A DNA stretch of 64,000 nucleotides from Sva-07 sp963717385 (GCA_963717385.1 CAVQWE010000018.1:1-64000), one strand, 5' to 3'; positions 9,119 to 18,726 are shown, counted from the first letter of the stretch. The notes: generated from the letters alone by a model not told the origin. Numbers and translations are program-made.

Positions 9119-10249
9119 TCACGTCGTGCGACGACTGATCCGATCGACCACGGCGGTCTGGCTCTGCGGGAGCACGTGGGCGTAGGTGTTCATCAGCATC
9201 TCGGGGCTGTGGCCGAGCAGATCGGCGATCGCCCGGAGCTCGCCGACGTCCCGAGCACCCTGGACCATGTGGGTCGCGGCGGTGTGCCGGAGCCCGTGGG
9301 ACGTGAGCCGTGGCAGCCCGGCGTTGTCGACGATCGTTGCGAGCGCTCGGTCGTACGACCGGGGCAGGACGAGCCGGCCGGTGCGGGTGGCGATGATCAG
9401 GTCGTTGTCCTCCCATTCCGAGCCGGCCGCGAGACGCTCGGCGGCCTGTTCCGCTCGGCGACGGGTGAGCGCTCGAACGGTGTCGTCGTCGAGTGGGATC
9501 ACGCGTCGGGACCGTTCGTTCTTCGCGTTGCTCCACGCGGCGCCTTCGTTGGTGGCGACGAGACTCTCGTCGATCCGCAGCGACTTGGCCTCGACGTCGA
9601 CGTCGTCCCATCGCAGCGCGAGCACCTCGCTGCGTCGCAGACCGAACAGCGCACCGAGCCGGAACGCCACCGCCCAGCGATGCTCGCCCGTCGCCTCGAG
9701 GAAGCGGTCGACATCGGCCGCGTCCCACGCGACGGCGTCCTTCGGCTTGACCTCCTTGGCCACCGTTCGCGGCAGTCCGACGCGAGCTGCCGGGCTACGC
9801 GGAATGAGTCCCTCGTCGACCGCCTCGGTCAAGGCCGCGCGCAGCACGGTGCGACAGATCTGGATGCTGCGACGGCCCAGCTTCCCGCCGGCGGCCAGGT
9901 CGTCGATCCACGTCGCCACGTCCTCACGATCGAGCCTCGACAACTGGATCGCTCCGAGACCGTTCTCGATGTGCGGGATCGCCCACTCGTACTGCTGGCG
10001 TGCCTTCACCGTGATGTCGGTCCGACTGGCGACGTAGCGGCGCACCAACCAACTCACGGTGCCCCGCTCGGTCGATCGATCCTCGGTCTTCATCGACCTC
10101 GCCGCGGCGTTCGCCGAGCGTTGCGATGCGTAGGTACCGAGCTGACGTGGTCGGTGCTTGCCGGTGGCGGTGTCGATGCCATCGACACGCACGACCCACT
10201 TGTCGCGCTGTTTGCGGACCGTCGGTTGACCTGTCGCTTTCCACGCCAT
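9119..10249 (-). CDS. tyrosine-type site-specific integrase
   Basis: 376 aa from ATG 10249 (MAWKATGQPTVRK). An N-terminal AP2-like arm-binding domain (WVVRVDGIDTATGKHRPRQL) is followed by a SAM-like core-binding domain (residues ~60-150) and the catalytic domain. The catalytic residues are visible: Arg in ALFGLRRSEVLALRW, HxxR in SHGLRHTAATH, His in LLGHS and the nucleophile Tyr in MNTYAHV. It resembles integrases of actinobacterial integrative elements and phages. The gene starts about 100 bases from the 3' end of tRNA-Ala, a favourite attachment site. It looks complete and unframeshifted, so it may be active. Confidence 0.9.
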   Translation of the reverse strand: MAWKATGQPTVRKQRDKWVVRVDGIDTATGKHRPRQLGTYASQRSANAAARSMKTEDRSTERGTVSWLVRRYVASRTDITVKARQQYEWAIPHIENGLGAIQLSRLDREDVATWIDDLAAGGKLGRRSIQICRTVLRAALTEAVDEGLIPRSPAARVGLPRTVAKEVKPKDAVAWDAADVDRFLEATGEHRWAVAFRLGALFGLRRSEVLALRWDDVDVEAKSLRIDESLVATNEGAAWSNAKNERSRRVIPLDDDTVRALTRRRAEQAAERLAAGSEWEDNDLIIATRTGRLVLPRSYDRALATIVDNAGLPRLTSHGLRHTAATHMVQGARDVGELRAIADLLGHSPEMLMNTYAHVLPQSQTAVVDRISRRTT

Positions 10250-10349
10250 GACGCACCCCCGTGCTGATCGGCGTCCGATTGGTTGATACATCGCTGATAC
10301 TTCGATGTTTCACCGGAGTGCCGATCAGGCTATCACGCCTGGTCAGACC

Positions 10350-10426
10350 TGGTGGAGACGATGGGAATCGAACCCACGACCCCCTGCTTGCAAAGCAGGT
10401 GCTCTAGCCAACTGAGCTACGTCCCC
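10350..10426 (-). tRNA. alaT: tRNA-Ala (anticodon TGC), CCA encoded
   Basis: The minus strand folds into a complete cloverleaf starting GGGGACGTAGCTCAG, with anticodon arm CTGCTTTGCAAGCAG (anticodon TGC) and T-loop GGTTCGAATCC. The acceptor stem GGGGACG/CGTCTCC contains the G3-U70 wobble pair that identifies alanine tRNAs. The discriminator A and the CCA end are encoded (3' end at 10350). In many actinobacteria tRNA-Ile and tRNA-Ala follow gyrA; here they are separated by about 18 kb. The integrase gene begins downstream of its 3' end. Confidence 0.97.
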
Positions 10427-10482
10427 GAAGGGGTGTCCCGAAACGGAACCCGACACGATACCGCCCAGCGCGCCGTGTGCGG

Positions 10483-11383
10483 TCAACGACGTTCGCAATG
10501 AACCCACTCGCGCGACGATGTCCATGCCGACGCTGCGGTACAGCCCCAGTGCGTTTGCGTTCTCGGCTTCGACACCGAGACCGATGACACGAGGACCGGT
10601 TCGGCTCAGCCGCCGACACGCTTCGACCAGGATCGCCCGACCCAGGCCCAGACCCCGCGCCGATCGGGCCACGCCGAGTTGCGACACCCAGCCGACGCTT
10701 CCGGTGAACGTCCGACCGAGTGCGCAGCCCACGATCGGACCGTCGCCGTCGTCCTCTCGTGCGATCACCACCAGGTCGGCATCGAACCACGATCCAGCCA
10801 GGATCGCCGAACGCCACTCGTCGAACGGGCGCGCCGTGTGACCCGGGACGTCAGTCCAGAACGGAGTAGATCATCTCGTGCAGCTCGGCGTCATCGACAC
10901 CGAGCCGGAATGGCACCGGAGCGATGCCATCGGGCCACTGCGGCTCGAGCAGGTCGTCCACCACACCTGACCGCTCGAGTTCGAAGCTCGAACGATGAGG
11001 CACGAAGCCGAACGACGCCAGTTCGGCCAGGCGGTCGGTGTCCTGCGCCGGCGCCTCGATCTGAACGTCGTCGAAGCTGTCGAGCCACTCGAACAAGCGC
11101 GCGCCGCACCGCCGAGGCATCGGCCGCGTTCGGGTCGACGGCAACACCCGTGTGCCCGTGGCCAACGTTCAACGCCATGCCGACGATCTCACCGCCGACC
11201 ACGGCAACCCGGGCGCCCTCATCCAGCGAGCCCATCATCATCTCGACCCGAACGAATTCGTCGCGGACGTCGTCGATGTCACCGTCGGGCTCACCCCACC
11301 ATGCGATGTCCTGCGCGTCGACCACCCGCGAAACCGCCGCGACGTCGTCCTCGGTCGGTACCCGGAGTTCGAGAGGCGTGCAC
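10483..11383 (-). CDS. two-domain GNAT acetyltransferase (MshD-like), about four frameshifts
   Basis: About 298 aa after repair. The first GNAT-like half begins VPTEDDVAAVSRVVDAQDIA and the second holds the acetyl-CoA site QLGVARSARGLGLGRAIL and ENANALGLYRSVGMDIV. A DVPGHTARPFDEWR linker joins them. The twin-GNAT layout recalls mycothiol synthase MshD, but a generic two-domain GNAT is equally possible. Breaks lie near 11380, 11103 (CT[T]GTTC), 10861 and 10512. Without repair the frame appears to run through the tRNA gene; the repaired end REWVHCERR-stop at 10483 avoids this. The GTG start at 11383 is inferred. Confidence 0.6.
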
Positions 11384-11449
11384 CTCGAGATCGTTGCACG
11401 TCGATGGTCCGGTGAGAGCCCCGATTTCCCAGCTCCCTACCATCGCCGC

Positions 11450-12724
11450 ATGTCACGCACGCGTTTCGGCACCTTCCTCGCCCCCCACCATCCGACCGGC
11501 GAGCACCCGACGTTGCAGTTCCAGCGCGACATCGAGTTCGCCGAGCACCTCGACCGGCTCGGGTTCGACGAGTTCTGGTGCGGCGAACACCACTCGTCCG
11601 GCTGGGAGATGATCGCCTCACCCGAGATGTTCCTGGCCGGCGCAGCGCAGCGCACCAGCAACATCATGCTGGGCACCGGCGTCACCAGCCTCCCGTACCA
11701 CCACCCGTTCAACGTGGCTCAGCGCATCGTGCAGCTCGACCACATGAGTCGCGGCCGTGCGATGTTCGGCTCGGGGCCGGGCGCACTCGCCTCCGACGCT
11801 CGCACACTCGGCATCGACCCCATGGTGCAGCGCGACCGTCAGGACGAGGCGCTCTCGGTGATCACCCGGCTGCTGCGCGGCGACGACCGGTTCAGCCACG
11901 ACAGCGAGTGGTTCACCCTCAACGACGCTCGCCTCCAACTGCTGCCGCTCCAGGAAGATCTGCCGATGGTGACCGCTTCGTCGATCTCCCCGTCGGGGAT
12001 GACCCTCGCCGGCAAGTACGGCATGGGGGTGCTGTCGATTGCGTCGAACTCGACCGCCGGACTCCAGGCGCTGCCAACGCAATGGAGCTTCGCCGAAGAC
12101 GCCGCCGCCGAGCACGGCCAAACGGTCGACCGCAAGAACTGGCGAGTGATGCTGGCGTTCCACATCGCCGAGACGCGCGAGCAAGCCCGCAACGAAGCCG
12201 TCGACGGGCTGCACCGCTGGCACAACGAATACAACGTGTGGACGCTGGGGCGACCCAACGCCACCCACGTCGACGACAAGTGGGAACTCCTCGAGCAGAC
12301 CGTCGGTGACGGCTCGCCCGGGGCGGGTGCCGGCGTCATCGGCACCCCCGACGACCTCGTCGCTGCAATCCGTCATCTCCAAGAGATCACCGGAGGCTTC
12401 GGCGTCGTGCTCGGCTTTGCTCACGACTGGGCGAATCGCGAGGCCACCATGCGCTCGTGGGACCTCGTTGCGCGGTACGTGATTCCAGAGATCAACGGGT
12501 TCACCGCTGGGCTGCGTGAGTCGCAGGAGTACCTCAACCGCCACCAGGCCGAGTTGATGGCCGGCGCGTCGAAAGCCGTGGTCAGCAAGATCCTCGCAAA
12601 CGACAAAGCCGCCGCCGCGATGGCGACCACGATGGAACAGGCCGCCAAGGCCGCAGCCGCCAAAGAGGAATCCAAGCAGTCGGAGTTCCGCCCCGGCGGC
12701 GGCCTCCCTTCATCGCTCGACTGA
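11450..12724 (+). CDS. LLM-class flavin-dependent oxidoreductase
   Basis: 424 aa from ATG 11450 (MSRTRFGTFLAPHHP). It carries luciferase-like monooxygenase hallmarks: LDRLGFDEFWCGEHHS near residue 36, GTGVTSLPYHHPFNVAQR and LDHMSRGRAMFGSGPGA. Family members use FMN or F420 to oxidise or reduce small organic molecules in the cytoplasm. Length and motifs resemble the limonene-monooxygenase/bacterial-luciferase alpha group. The last ~40 residues are Ala/Lys-rich (AMATTMEQAAKAAAAKEESK) and probably flexible. It stands alone on the plus strand, divergent from the GNAT gene; the substrate is unknown. Confidence 0.85.
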   Translation: MSRTRFGTFLAPHHPTGEHPTLQFQRDIEFAEHLDRLGFDEFWCGEHHSSGWEMIASPEMFLAGAAQRTSNIMLGTGVTSLPYHHPFNVAQRIVQLDHMSRGRAMFGSGPGALASDARTLGIDPMVQRDRQDEALSVITRLLRGDDRFSHDSEWFTLNDARLQLLPLQEDLPMVTASSISPSGMTLAGKYGMGVLSIASNSTAGLQALPTQWSFAEDAAAEHGQTVDRKNWRVMLAFHIAETREQARNEAVDGLHRWHNEYNVWTLGRPNATHVDDKWELLEQTVGDGSPGAGAGVIGTPDDLVAAIRHLQEITGGFGVVLGFAHDWANREATMRSWDLVARYVIPEINGFTAGLRESQEYLNRHQAELMAGASKAVVSKILANDKAAAAMATTMEQAAKAAAAKEESKQSEFRPGGGLPSSLD

Positions 12725-12795
12725 CCCACCCGACCCTCGTTGCGTTGCAGTTCCGGCAGGGGCGACCCACCAGTTCTGGCACACGAACGTGGAGT

Positions 12796-12975
12796 TCAGT
12801 CGTCTTTGAGCGCTACGGCGTTGGGGGTGACGTTCATCTTGGGTTCGTATTCGGCGAGTTCGACCACGCGTCCCTCCGAGCGGAAGACGTCTCGGAGCTG
12901 GGTGCGACATGTCGTACACGGGCCATAGAAGTCCTCGACGACATCACCATTGCATCGAGGGCAGCAGAACTCCAT
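12796..12975 (-). CDS. small zinc-ribbon protein
   Basis: 59 aa from ATG 12975: MEFCCPRCNGDVVEDFYGPC, then TTCRTQLRDVF, ending EYEPKMNVTPNAVALKDD. Two pairs of cysteines (CPRC and CTTC) form a probable rubredoxin-type zinc ribbon. From memory, very similar short proteins with the EYEPKMNVTPNAVA ending are widespread in actinobacteria without a known role. It is divergent from the next plus-strand gene, whose start is 35 bases away. Confidence 0.75.
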   Translation of the reverse strand: MEFCCPRCNGDVVEDFYGPCTTCRTQLRDVFRSEGRVVELAEYEPKMNVTPNAVALKDD

Positions 12976-13010
12976 GCGATGCGACGCTAGTGCGCCTACG
13001 ATCGGCAGCG

Positions 13011-14459
13011 ATGCCGTCCGGACCGAACCTCTTCGACGACGAGGACGGACTCGAACCCGGTCAGCGCTCAGACGCCCCCGAGCCCTCCGACGCTGCAACC
13101 GATCAAGTCGACGTCACCCAGCGCCGACGACCGTCGCCCAACTACCTGATTCGTCGTGCTGTCGTCGTCGGTGGCGTCGTCGCCGTCTTGGCGACCGCGT
13201 CGATCGTCATCGGCCAACTGATCGGATCGGGCGCGAACGAAACGACTTCAGGCGCGATCAGCGCCGAATGGAACCGGATCGTGCTGGTCGACGACCGCAC
13301 CGGTCGTGTGGTCGTCAACGATGCCGATGGCGACGAACTGTCGCGCATCGAGTCGGGTGTTCGTACCCCGAACGCCTCCGCCATCGTCGGCTCGACATTG
13401 ATCGTCGCAGGCGACGACGGTGTCAGCGTCGTCGACATCGACAACGAGAGCATCGAAGAATTCGAACTCAGCGCCAACACGATCGTCAAGTCGGCGGGAA
13501 GTGCCCTGACGTTGATTGCGCCACGCCCCGATGGCGGGCGTGCACTCCTGGTCCACGGCCCCAGCAGCGACGTGATCGATACCGACACGTTCGCAACCGT
13601 CGTCGGTGCCCGCTACGAATTCGCGGACTCGCTGTCGGCACCCACGGGACGCCACGTGCTGGTCACCGACTCGGGCAACTTCCAAAGCGTGCTCTTCTCG
13701 TTCGATCGCGACGAACCGTCGTTCTTCCCCGGCCTGGCTCTGGCCGTCGACACCGACTTGGTCGTCACCGCGCAGAACGTGGGCAGCGATGCCACCATCA
13801 ACGTGTTCGACCACACCGGCGAACCGCTCGCCACCGGTCGCACCCCGTCGGTGCGTGCCGGCCTGATCAGCGGCTCGGACGTCGTCCTCGTCACCGTCGA
13901 CGGAGAGGTGCTCATCATGTCGTCGTCGAACGGTGACGTCGCCGACGCAACACAGCTCGACATCGGAACCATCGAATCGGGTGAGGTCACCACGAGCGGC
14001 GATCGGCTGGTGGTGACCGGAACATCCGGCACCGCGATCGTCGACGGCGAAGGCGCTGTCGTCGTCACGTTCGATGACCAAACTCCCGTCAGCGGGCAGC
14101 CACCTGCCGGTTCGACCTGCATCGCTACCATCACCGCCCCGGATGAAACCGACGCACAAATCGCCGTTGTCGACGTGGGCACCGGTGACGTGCTGGTCGA
14201 AGCGGCAGGGACCGAGCCCGTTCTCGCTGATGCCGCCGGCTGCTCGGTCGCGGTGCAGACAACCGACGGATTCGACCTCCTTCACAGCAGCGGAGTCCAA
14301 CAGTTCCAGAACGGTGACACGCTGCTGGCTGTCTCGCTCGACGGCATCGACATCGCCACCGAACGCGGCGGGCGCATCGTCGTCTTCGACCGAGACATCC
14401 CAGACGAGACCACCGACCTCGGCCCACGAGGGCGAACGGTGCACTTCACGCAGTCATGA
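13011..14459 (+). CDS. single-pass membrane protein with beta-propeller-like extracellular domain
   Basis: 482 aa from ATG 13011. A charged cytoplasmic head (~45 residues, LFDDEDGLEPG...) precedes one helix (RRAVVVGGVVAVLATASIVIGQL), and the rest lies outside. The extracellular part is a run of short beta strands of the type VVVNDADGDELSRI, LIVAGDDGVSVVDID and VVTGTSGTAIVDGEG, which suggests a WD/PQQ-like propeller. Two cysteines (TCIATI and AGCSVAV) could pair. Its stop overlaps the next start (ATGA), so the two are coupled. Function unknown. Confidence 0.65.
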   Translation: MPSGPNLFDDEDGLEPGQRSDAPEPSDAATDQVDVTQRRRPSPNYLIRRAVVVGGVVAVLATASIVIGQLIGSGANETTSGAISAEWNRIVLVDDRTGRVVVNDADGDELSRIESGVRTPNASAIVGSTLIVAGDDGVSVVDIDNESIEEFELSANTIVKSAGSALTLIAPRPDGGRALLVHGPSSDVIDTDTFATVVGARYEFADSLSAPTGRHVLVTDSGNFQSVLFSFDRDEPSFFPGLALAVDTDLVVTAQNVGSDATINVFDHTGEPLATGRTPSVRAGLISGSDVVLVTVDGEVLIMSSSNGDVADATQLDIGTIESGEVTTSGDRLVVTGTSGTAIVDGEGAVVVTFDDQTPVSGQPPAGSTCIATITAPDETDAQIAVVDVGTGDVLVEAAGTEPVLADAAGCSVAVQTTDGFDLLHSSGVQQFQNGDTLLAVSLDGIDIATERGGRIVVFDRDIPDETTDLGPRGRTVHFTQS

Positions 14460-15172
14460 GCGACGAGCAACTCGACGCCGACGACCGATACATCGAGATC
14501 GTTCGACCCGAAACCGTCTGGCGGTTCGAACGCGAGTTTCTCGAATCGAATTGGACCTGCCTCTTCGGGAAGGGTTGCAAGGGAATCCTCGACCACGAAG
14601 CCGCCGAACTCAACCAGGGCTGCTGCTCACTCGGAGCACACTTCGGCGACGGGCCGCCCGGCCAGGCCGAAGCGATGAATGTCGACGCCTACGCCGCCAT
14701 GCTCACACCCGAACAGTTCCAGTTCCACCACGTCGCGCACGCACCAACAGGCGACGACAGCGGTGCGACGGGCATCTTCGGCGACGCGGCACGCACCCAC
14801 ACGCGAGTGGTCGAGGGAGCCTGCATCTTCCTCAACCGTCCAGGATTCGCCGGCGGTGAGGGGTGTGCGCTGCACATCGCTGCACTCGAGTCGGGTGAGT
14901 CACCAACCGAGTGGAAGCCCTCGGTGTGCTGGCAGCTACCGCTGCGGATCGACTGGGAAGAGATCGATGCCGCCACCGAACTCGCCACCGTGCGTCGATG
15001 GTCCCGAGCCGACTGGGGCGATCATGGACGCACGATGGCGTGGTGCTGCACGGAACGCTCCGAGGGCGCCGAGGCGTATTGCGGTGACGAGCGGGTGATC
15101 GACTCGATGTCTGACGAACTCACGTCCCTCGTCGGCGACGAGGTCTATGTCGAGCTGCGCCGACGCTGCTGA
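14456..15172 (+). CDS. conserved hypothetical Cys-rich protein
   Basis: 238 aa, cytoplasmic, with many conserved-looking cysteines: NWTCLFGKGCKGIL, LNQGCCSLGAHF, EGACIFLNRPGFAGGEGC, SVCWQLP, WCCTE and a terminal RRC. The spacing CX5C...CC...C recalls YkgJ/DUF3109-type proteins, which are thought to bind a metal or an Fe-S cluster, but I am not sure of the assignment. It is translationally coupled to the preceding membrane protein by an ATGA overlap and is convergent with the amidohydrolase. Confidence 0.65.
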   Translation: MSDEQLDADDRYIEIVRPETVWRFEREFLESNWTCLFGKGCKGILDHEAAELNQGCCSLGAHFGDGPPGQAEAMNVDAYAAMLTPEQFQFHHVAHAPTGDDSGATGIFGDAARTHTRVVEGACIFLNRPGFAGGEGCALHIAALESGESPTEWKPSVCWQLPLRIDWEEIDAATELATVRRWSRADWGDHGRTMAWCCTERSEGAEAYCGDERVIDSMSDELTSLVGDEVYVELRRRC

Positions 15173-16891
15173 TCAGGCGTCGGCCGGACCCGACCGGAGC
15201 AAGCGTCCAGCGAGGGCCCCTGTGTGCTCGCCGTGATCCATGAACACCTCGCCGTTGACCAGCGTGTAGTCGTACCCGCTCGAACGTTGCACGTAGCGGC
15301 CAGCACCGTTCGGGAAGTCGGCGACGAATTCGGGAATCGGCAGGTGCAGGTGTTCGAAGTCGATCACGTTCACGTCGGCGAACGCACCGACTTCGAGCCG
15401 TCCGCGTTCGGCAATGCCGAACAGGTCGGCGGTGTCGGAGGTGAGCCGGCGAACAGCCTCCTCGATGCTCCAACGCTGGCGCTCTCGGATCCAGTAGCTC
15501 AGCAAGAAGGTCGGCTGACTGGCATCCATGATCTGACTGACGTGGGCTCCGGCATCAGCCAGGCCAAGGGTGACCAGCGGATCGTCGAGCATGGTTTCGA
15601 CCGCGTCGAGATCCTGGTTGAGGAACGGCATGCTCGCCACCAGCGCACCGTCGGTCTCGAGGACCAGTTCGATGAAGGCCGCCGCCGGGCTCACGCCACG
15701 CTCGACGGCGATCGCCGCCAGCGAGGTCGACGGGAGGCAGTCGTAGCGGGCACCGTCGGACGGCAAGACGAAGACGCCGTCGAGATCGAGCGGTGTTCCA
15801 TGCACGTCGGCCTCGCTGATCAACTTCTGCCGGAACGTGGCGTCACGCACCATCTGCAACTTGCGACCGTTGACAGCGGCTCGCAGCTCCTTCCACGAAG
15901 GCGCACGATCGAACGGCGTCCGCGTCTCGAGACCGAACAGGATGCCGACTCCACGAGCGGTGGTCTGCGGCCGCACGTTGGCGCCGTCGGCATTCTCGGA
16001 CTTGACGAACTCGAGGACGCATTCGAACAGGTCGGGGCGGCGATTGCTCTGGGTCAGCCCAAAGCTCACCGGGCGGCCACTGCGACGGCTGATCTCACCC
16101 ATCAGCGCCACTTCGGCCCGCGTGTTGTCGTAGGCGTCGTTGTCGCGCTCGCCCAGCCGCATTGCGCCTTCGAAGACGCCTGCGCCCCGGTCGCGTAGGA
16201 CTTCGGCGAACGCCAGCAGTTCGTCGGCGGTCGCGTACGTGCCGGGCACCGGACGTCCGTCGGGCACCTTGTGCATGAACGTCCGGCTCGTCGACACGCC
16301 GAGCGCTCCGGCGCTCATCGCTTCGTCGAGCAGGCGGACCATGGCGGCGATGTCATCGCCGGTTGCGGCTGCCTCATCGAGCCCGCGCTCGCCCATCACG
16401 TAGGTGCGAAGCGCCGAGTGCCCGACCAGGCCACCGGCGTTCACGCCCTTGGCGAGCCGGTCGATCGAGTCGTAGTACTCGCCGTAGGTCTCCCAGTCCC
16501 AGGGCAGTCCGTCGAGAATCGCGTCGGCGGGGATGTCCTCGACGCTCTCCATCATCTCAGCCAGCGTGGCTCGGTCATCGGGCCGACACGGCGCAAACGT
16601 GACGCCACAGTTGCCCATCACCACGCTGGTGACACCGTGCCAGCAACTCGGCGAGCCGATCGGGTCCCACGCAAGCTGCGCATCGAGATGGGTGTGGATG
16701 TCGACGAATCCGGGGGTGACGAGCCGGTCGGTGGCGTCGAGTTCGCGTCGACCTGTCGACCCGATGCCCCCATCGGCGGCGTTGACGATCTCGACGATTC
16801 GGTCACCGGCGATTCCGACGTCGGCGACGCGAGCGGCAGCGCCGGTTCCGTCGACGACCGTTCCGTTTCGGATGATGATGTCGTGGTTCAT
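15173..16891 (-). CDS. amidohydrolase, N-acyl-D-amino-acid deacylase family
   Basis: 572 aa, full length, starting MNHDIIIRNGTVVDGTG. The metal-binding HxH motif is in GFVDIHTHLDAQLAWDP, followed by TSVVMGNCGVTFAPC with the Cys ligand typical of D-aminoacylases. GLVGHSALRTYVMGERG and LGLADAGAHVSQIMDAS supply later His/Asp ligands. The C-terminus is the usual small beta domain (GAFADVNVIDFEHL). The enzyme should hydrolyse an N-acyl or cyclic amide bond with one or two zinc ions in the cytoplasm; the substrate is not predictable. Transcription is convergent with the Cys-rich gene. Confidence 0.85.
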   Translation of the reverse strand: MNHDIIIRNGTVVDGTGAAARVADVGIAGDRIVEIVNAADGGIGSTGRRELDATDRLVTPGFVDIHTHLDAQLAWDPIGSPSCWHGVTSVVMGNCGVTFAPCRPDDRATLAEMMESVEDIPADAILDGLPWDWETYGEYYDSIDRLAKGVNAGGLVGHSALRTYVMGERGLDEAAATGDDIAAMVRLLDEAMSAGALGVSTSRTFMHKVPDGRPVPGTYATADELLAFAEVLRDRGAGVFEGAMRLGERDNDAYDNTRAEVALMGEISRRSGRPVSFGLTQSNRRPDLFECVLEFVKSENADGANVRPQTTARGVGILFGLETRTPFDRAPSWKELRAAVNGRKLQMVRDATFRQKLISEADVHGTPLDLDGVFVLPSDGARYDCLPSTSLAAIAVERGVSPAAAFIELVLETDGALVASMPFLNQDLDAVETMLDDPLVTLGLADAGAHVSQIMDASQPTFLLSYWIRERQRWSIEEAVRRLTSDTADLFGIAERGRLEVGAFADVNVIDFEHLHLPIPEFVADFPNGAGRYVQRSSGYDYTLVNGEVFMDHGEHTGALAGRLLRSGPADA

Positions 16892-17045
16892 GCCGCCTCG
16901 AATGAACTCGGGGGAGTCCGGCCCAACTGCTCGGATTCGGCGTCTCGCGACGTCGATCCCAGGGTCTAGCGCGAGTCAGCGGCGCCGCACACGTCGAACG
17001 TGTTCCAGTTTCGTGTCGCGACCGTGCAGCAGCACTGCCACTTCA

Positions 17046-17672
17046 TCAGCGTCGACGGAGGAGCGTCTCGGCGCCGATCGGAACGAAACCGCAGCTCAAA
17101 AAGGCTCGTAGCGATGCAGCGTTGCCGGGCGCCACCTGGGCGAACACCGTTTCACCGGCCGGAATCAGCACCAATGCTGCGGCGATCAAGCTGCGACCCG
17201 CACCCGCCGGCTGCGCGCTGAACGCTTCGACGGACACCTCGAGACGGCCGACCAAACCTCTCCCGATCGTGACGAGGCCCGTCTCGTCGCCGTAGACGAG
17301 CACATCGCTGCGGTGGGCCCGCGACCGCACGACGCGTGGGTGATCTTCGAGATCGGAGCGTTCGGGCAACCGCTGTTCGCTCGACGCAGCGCCGACACCG
17401 CGGGCGGCGAGCACGGCATCGTGGCTCCCGATCCACCCGTCGACGCCGGCCAGCCACCGCAGGAGATCTGGTTGCGACGCGCCACCGAACCCGTCGGCGC
17501 CGCGAGCGAGCACCTCGCCGGGATCCCGATCGGTGAGCACGAACGAGTGGCCGGTGAACTCGACTGTTGCGTGGTGATCGCCCGCCATCGGTTCGAGGAT
17601 CTCCACGGCGCCGTCGACATCTGGAAATCGCCCGTCGGCTGCGTCGAGCATGACGCGGTGAAGCTGATGCAT
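17046..17672 (-). CDS. GNAT-like N-acetyltransferase
   Basis: 208 aa from ATG 17672 (MHQLHRVMLDAADGRFP). The C-terminal half has a GNAT signature: LEVSVEAFSAQPAGAGRSLI for the acetyl-CoA loop and FAQVAPGNAASLRAFLSCGF for the typical N-A-S-L-R-x-F-x-x-x-GF end. The N-terminal half (EPMAGDHHATVEFTGHSFVL) is less conserved. The acceptor is unknown. It is divergent from the LLM oxidoreductase at 17713, so the 40 bases between them must hold both starts' control signals. Confidence 0.65.
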   Translation of the reverse strand: MHQLHRVMLDAADGRFPDVDGAVEILEPMAGDHHATVEFTGHSFVLTDRDPGEVLARGADGFGGASQPDLLRWLAGVDGWIGSHDAVLAARGVGAASSEQRLPERSDLEDHPRVVRSRAHRSDVLVYGDETGLVTIGRGLVGRLEVSVEAFSAQPAGAGRSLIAAALVLIPAGETVFAQVAPGNAASLRAFLSCGFVPIGAETLLRRR

Positions 17673-17712
17673 CACCGGCGAGATTACGGTCGGCTCATGC
17701 CGCGTCGATGCG

Positions 17713-18726
17713 ATGACGTTCCCGAGGGCACTCCAGCAGATGGGATCGGTGGCGCTGGACACCCAACGTGCGGGCTTCGACGGGATGCTCTTCACCGAAG
17801 GCGGCCGCACTGCCTACCCCGCAGTCACCGCCGCGGCGCTCGCCGCGCCCGGTCTGGAGATGTCGACCGGCGTGGCCGTTGCATTTCCACGGAGTCCGAT
17901 GATCACCGCACAGGTCGCCTGGGAACTGCAAGAGCTCACCGCCGGCCGTTTCCGTCTCGGACTGGGGACCCAAGTACGCACCCATGTGGTGCGCCGCTAT
18001 GGCGCCGAGTTCGAACAGCCCGGGCCGCGGCTGCGCGACTACGTGCGTGCGGTCAAGGCCTGCTTCGCCGGTTTTCGAGGTGAGCCGCTCGACCATCACG
18101 GCGAGTTCTACGATCTCGACTTCCTCACCCGGCAATGGAGCCCTGGGCCAATCGAGGTCGCGGATCCCAAGGTCGACGTCGCAGCGGTCAACCCGTGGAT
18201 GCTGCGCATGGCCAGCGAGGTCGCCGATGGCATCCACGTACATCCCATCGGCGAGCCCGGCTATCTGGCCCGCCACGTGATGCCAGCGGTCGCTGCCGGT
18301 GCCGAAGCGGCGGGGCGGGATCCTCACGACGTCGCCCTGATCGTGCCGGTCACCACGATCGTCGGCGAGACCGACGCCGAAATCGCTGCCGCCCGAGATC
18401 TGGCACGGGCGTCGTTGTCGTTCTACGGGTCGACACCGAACTATGCGTTCATCTGGGACGAGGCTGGATTCGAAGGAACCACCGATCGCATCCGCACCAA
18501 GCAGAAGGCTGGCGACATGGCCGCCATGGCCGCTGAGATCACCGACGACCACCTGGCGGTCTTCTGTACCGAAGCCAGTTGGGACGGTCTGGCCGACGCG
18601 TTGATCGCCAAGTACGACGGCGTGGTCGATCGGTTGGTCTTCTACAACCCTGCTTTCGACACCGCCGACCGCTTCGAGCGTCATGGATCGGTCGCACGAG
18701 CAATCTCCGAGCGAACTGCAAGCTGA
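17713..18726 (+). CDS. LLM-class F420-dependent oxidoreductase
   Basis: 337 aa as read. The motifs QRAGFDGMLFTEGG, LTAGRFRLGLGTQVR and EVADGIHVHPIGEP fit the F420-dependent LLM family (TIGR03617-like), which transfers hydride between F420 and organic substrates. The usual N-terminal strand (MKID...) is not clear; the true start may be the upstream ATG at 17698 with a small frame error, or 17713 (MTFPRALQQMG). It is followed closely by a GNAT gene and a protease gene on the same strand, suggesting one operon. Confidence 0.75.
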   Translation: MTFPRALQQMGSVALDTQRAGFDGMLFTEGGRTAYPAVTAAALAAPGLEMSTGVAVAFPRSPMITAQVAWELQELTAGRFRLGLGTQVRTHVVRRYGAEFEQPGPRLRDYVRAVKACFAGFRGEPLDHHGEFYDLDFLTRQWSPGPIEVADPKVDVAAVNPWMLRMASEVADGIHVHPIGEPGYLARHVMPAVAAGAEAAGRDPHDVALIVPVTTIVGETDAEIAAARDLARASLSFYGSTPNYAFIWDEAGFEGTTDRIRTKQKAGDMAAMAAEITDDHLAVFCTEASWDGLADALIAKYDGVVDRLVFYNPAFDTADRFERHGSVARAISERTAS

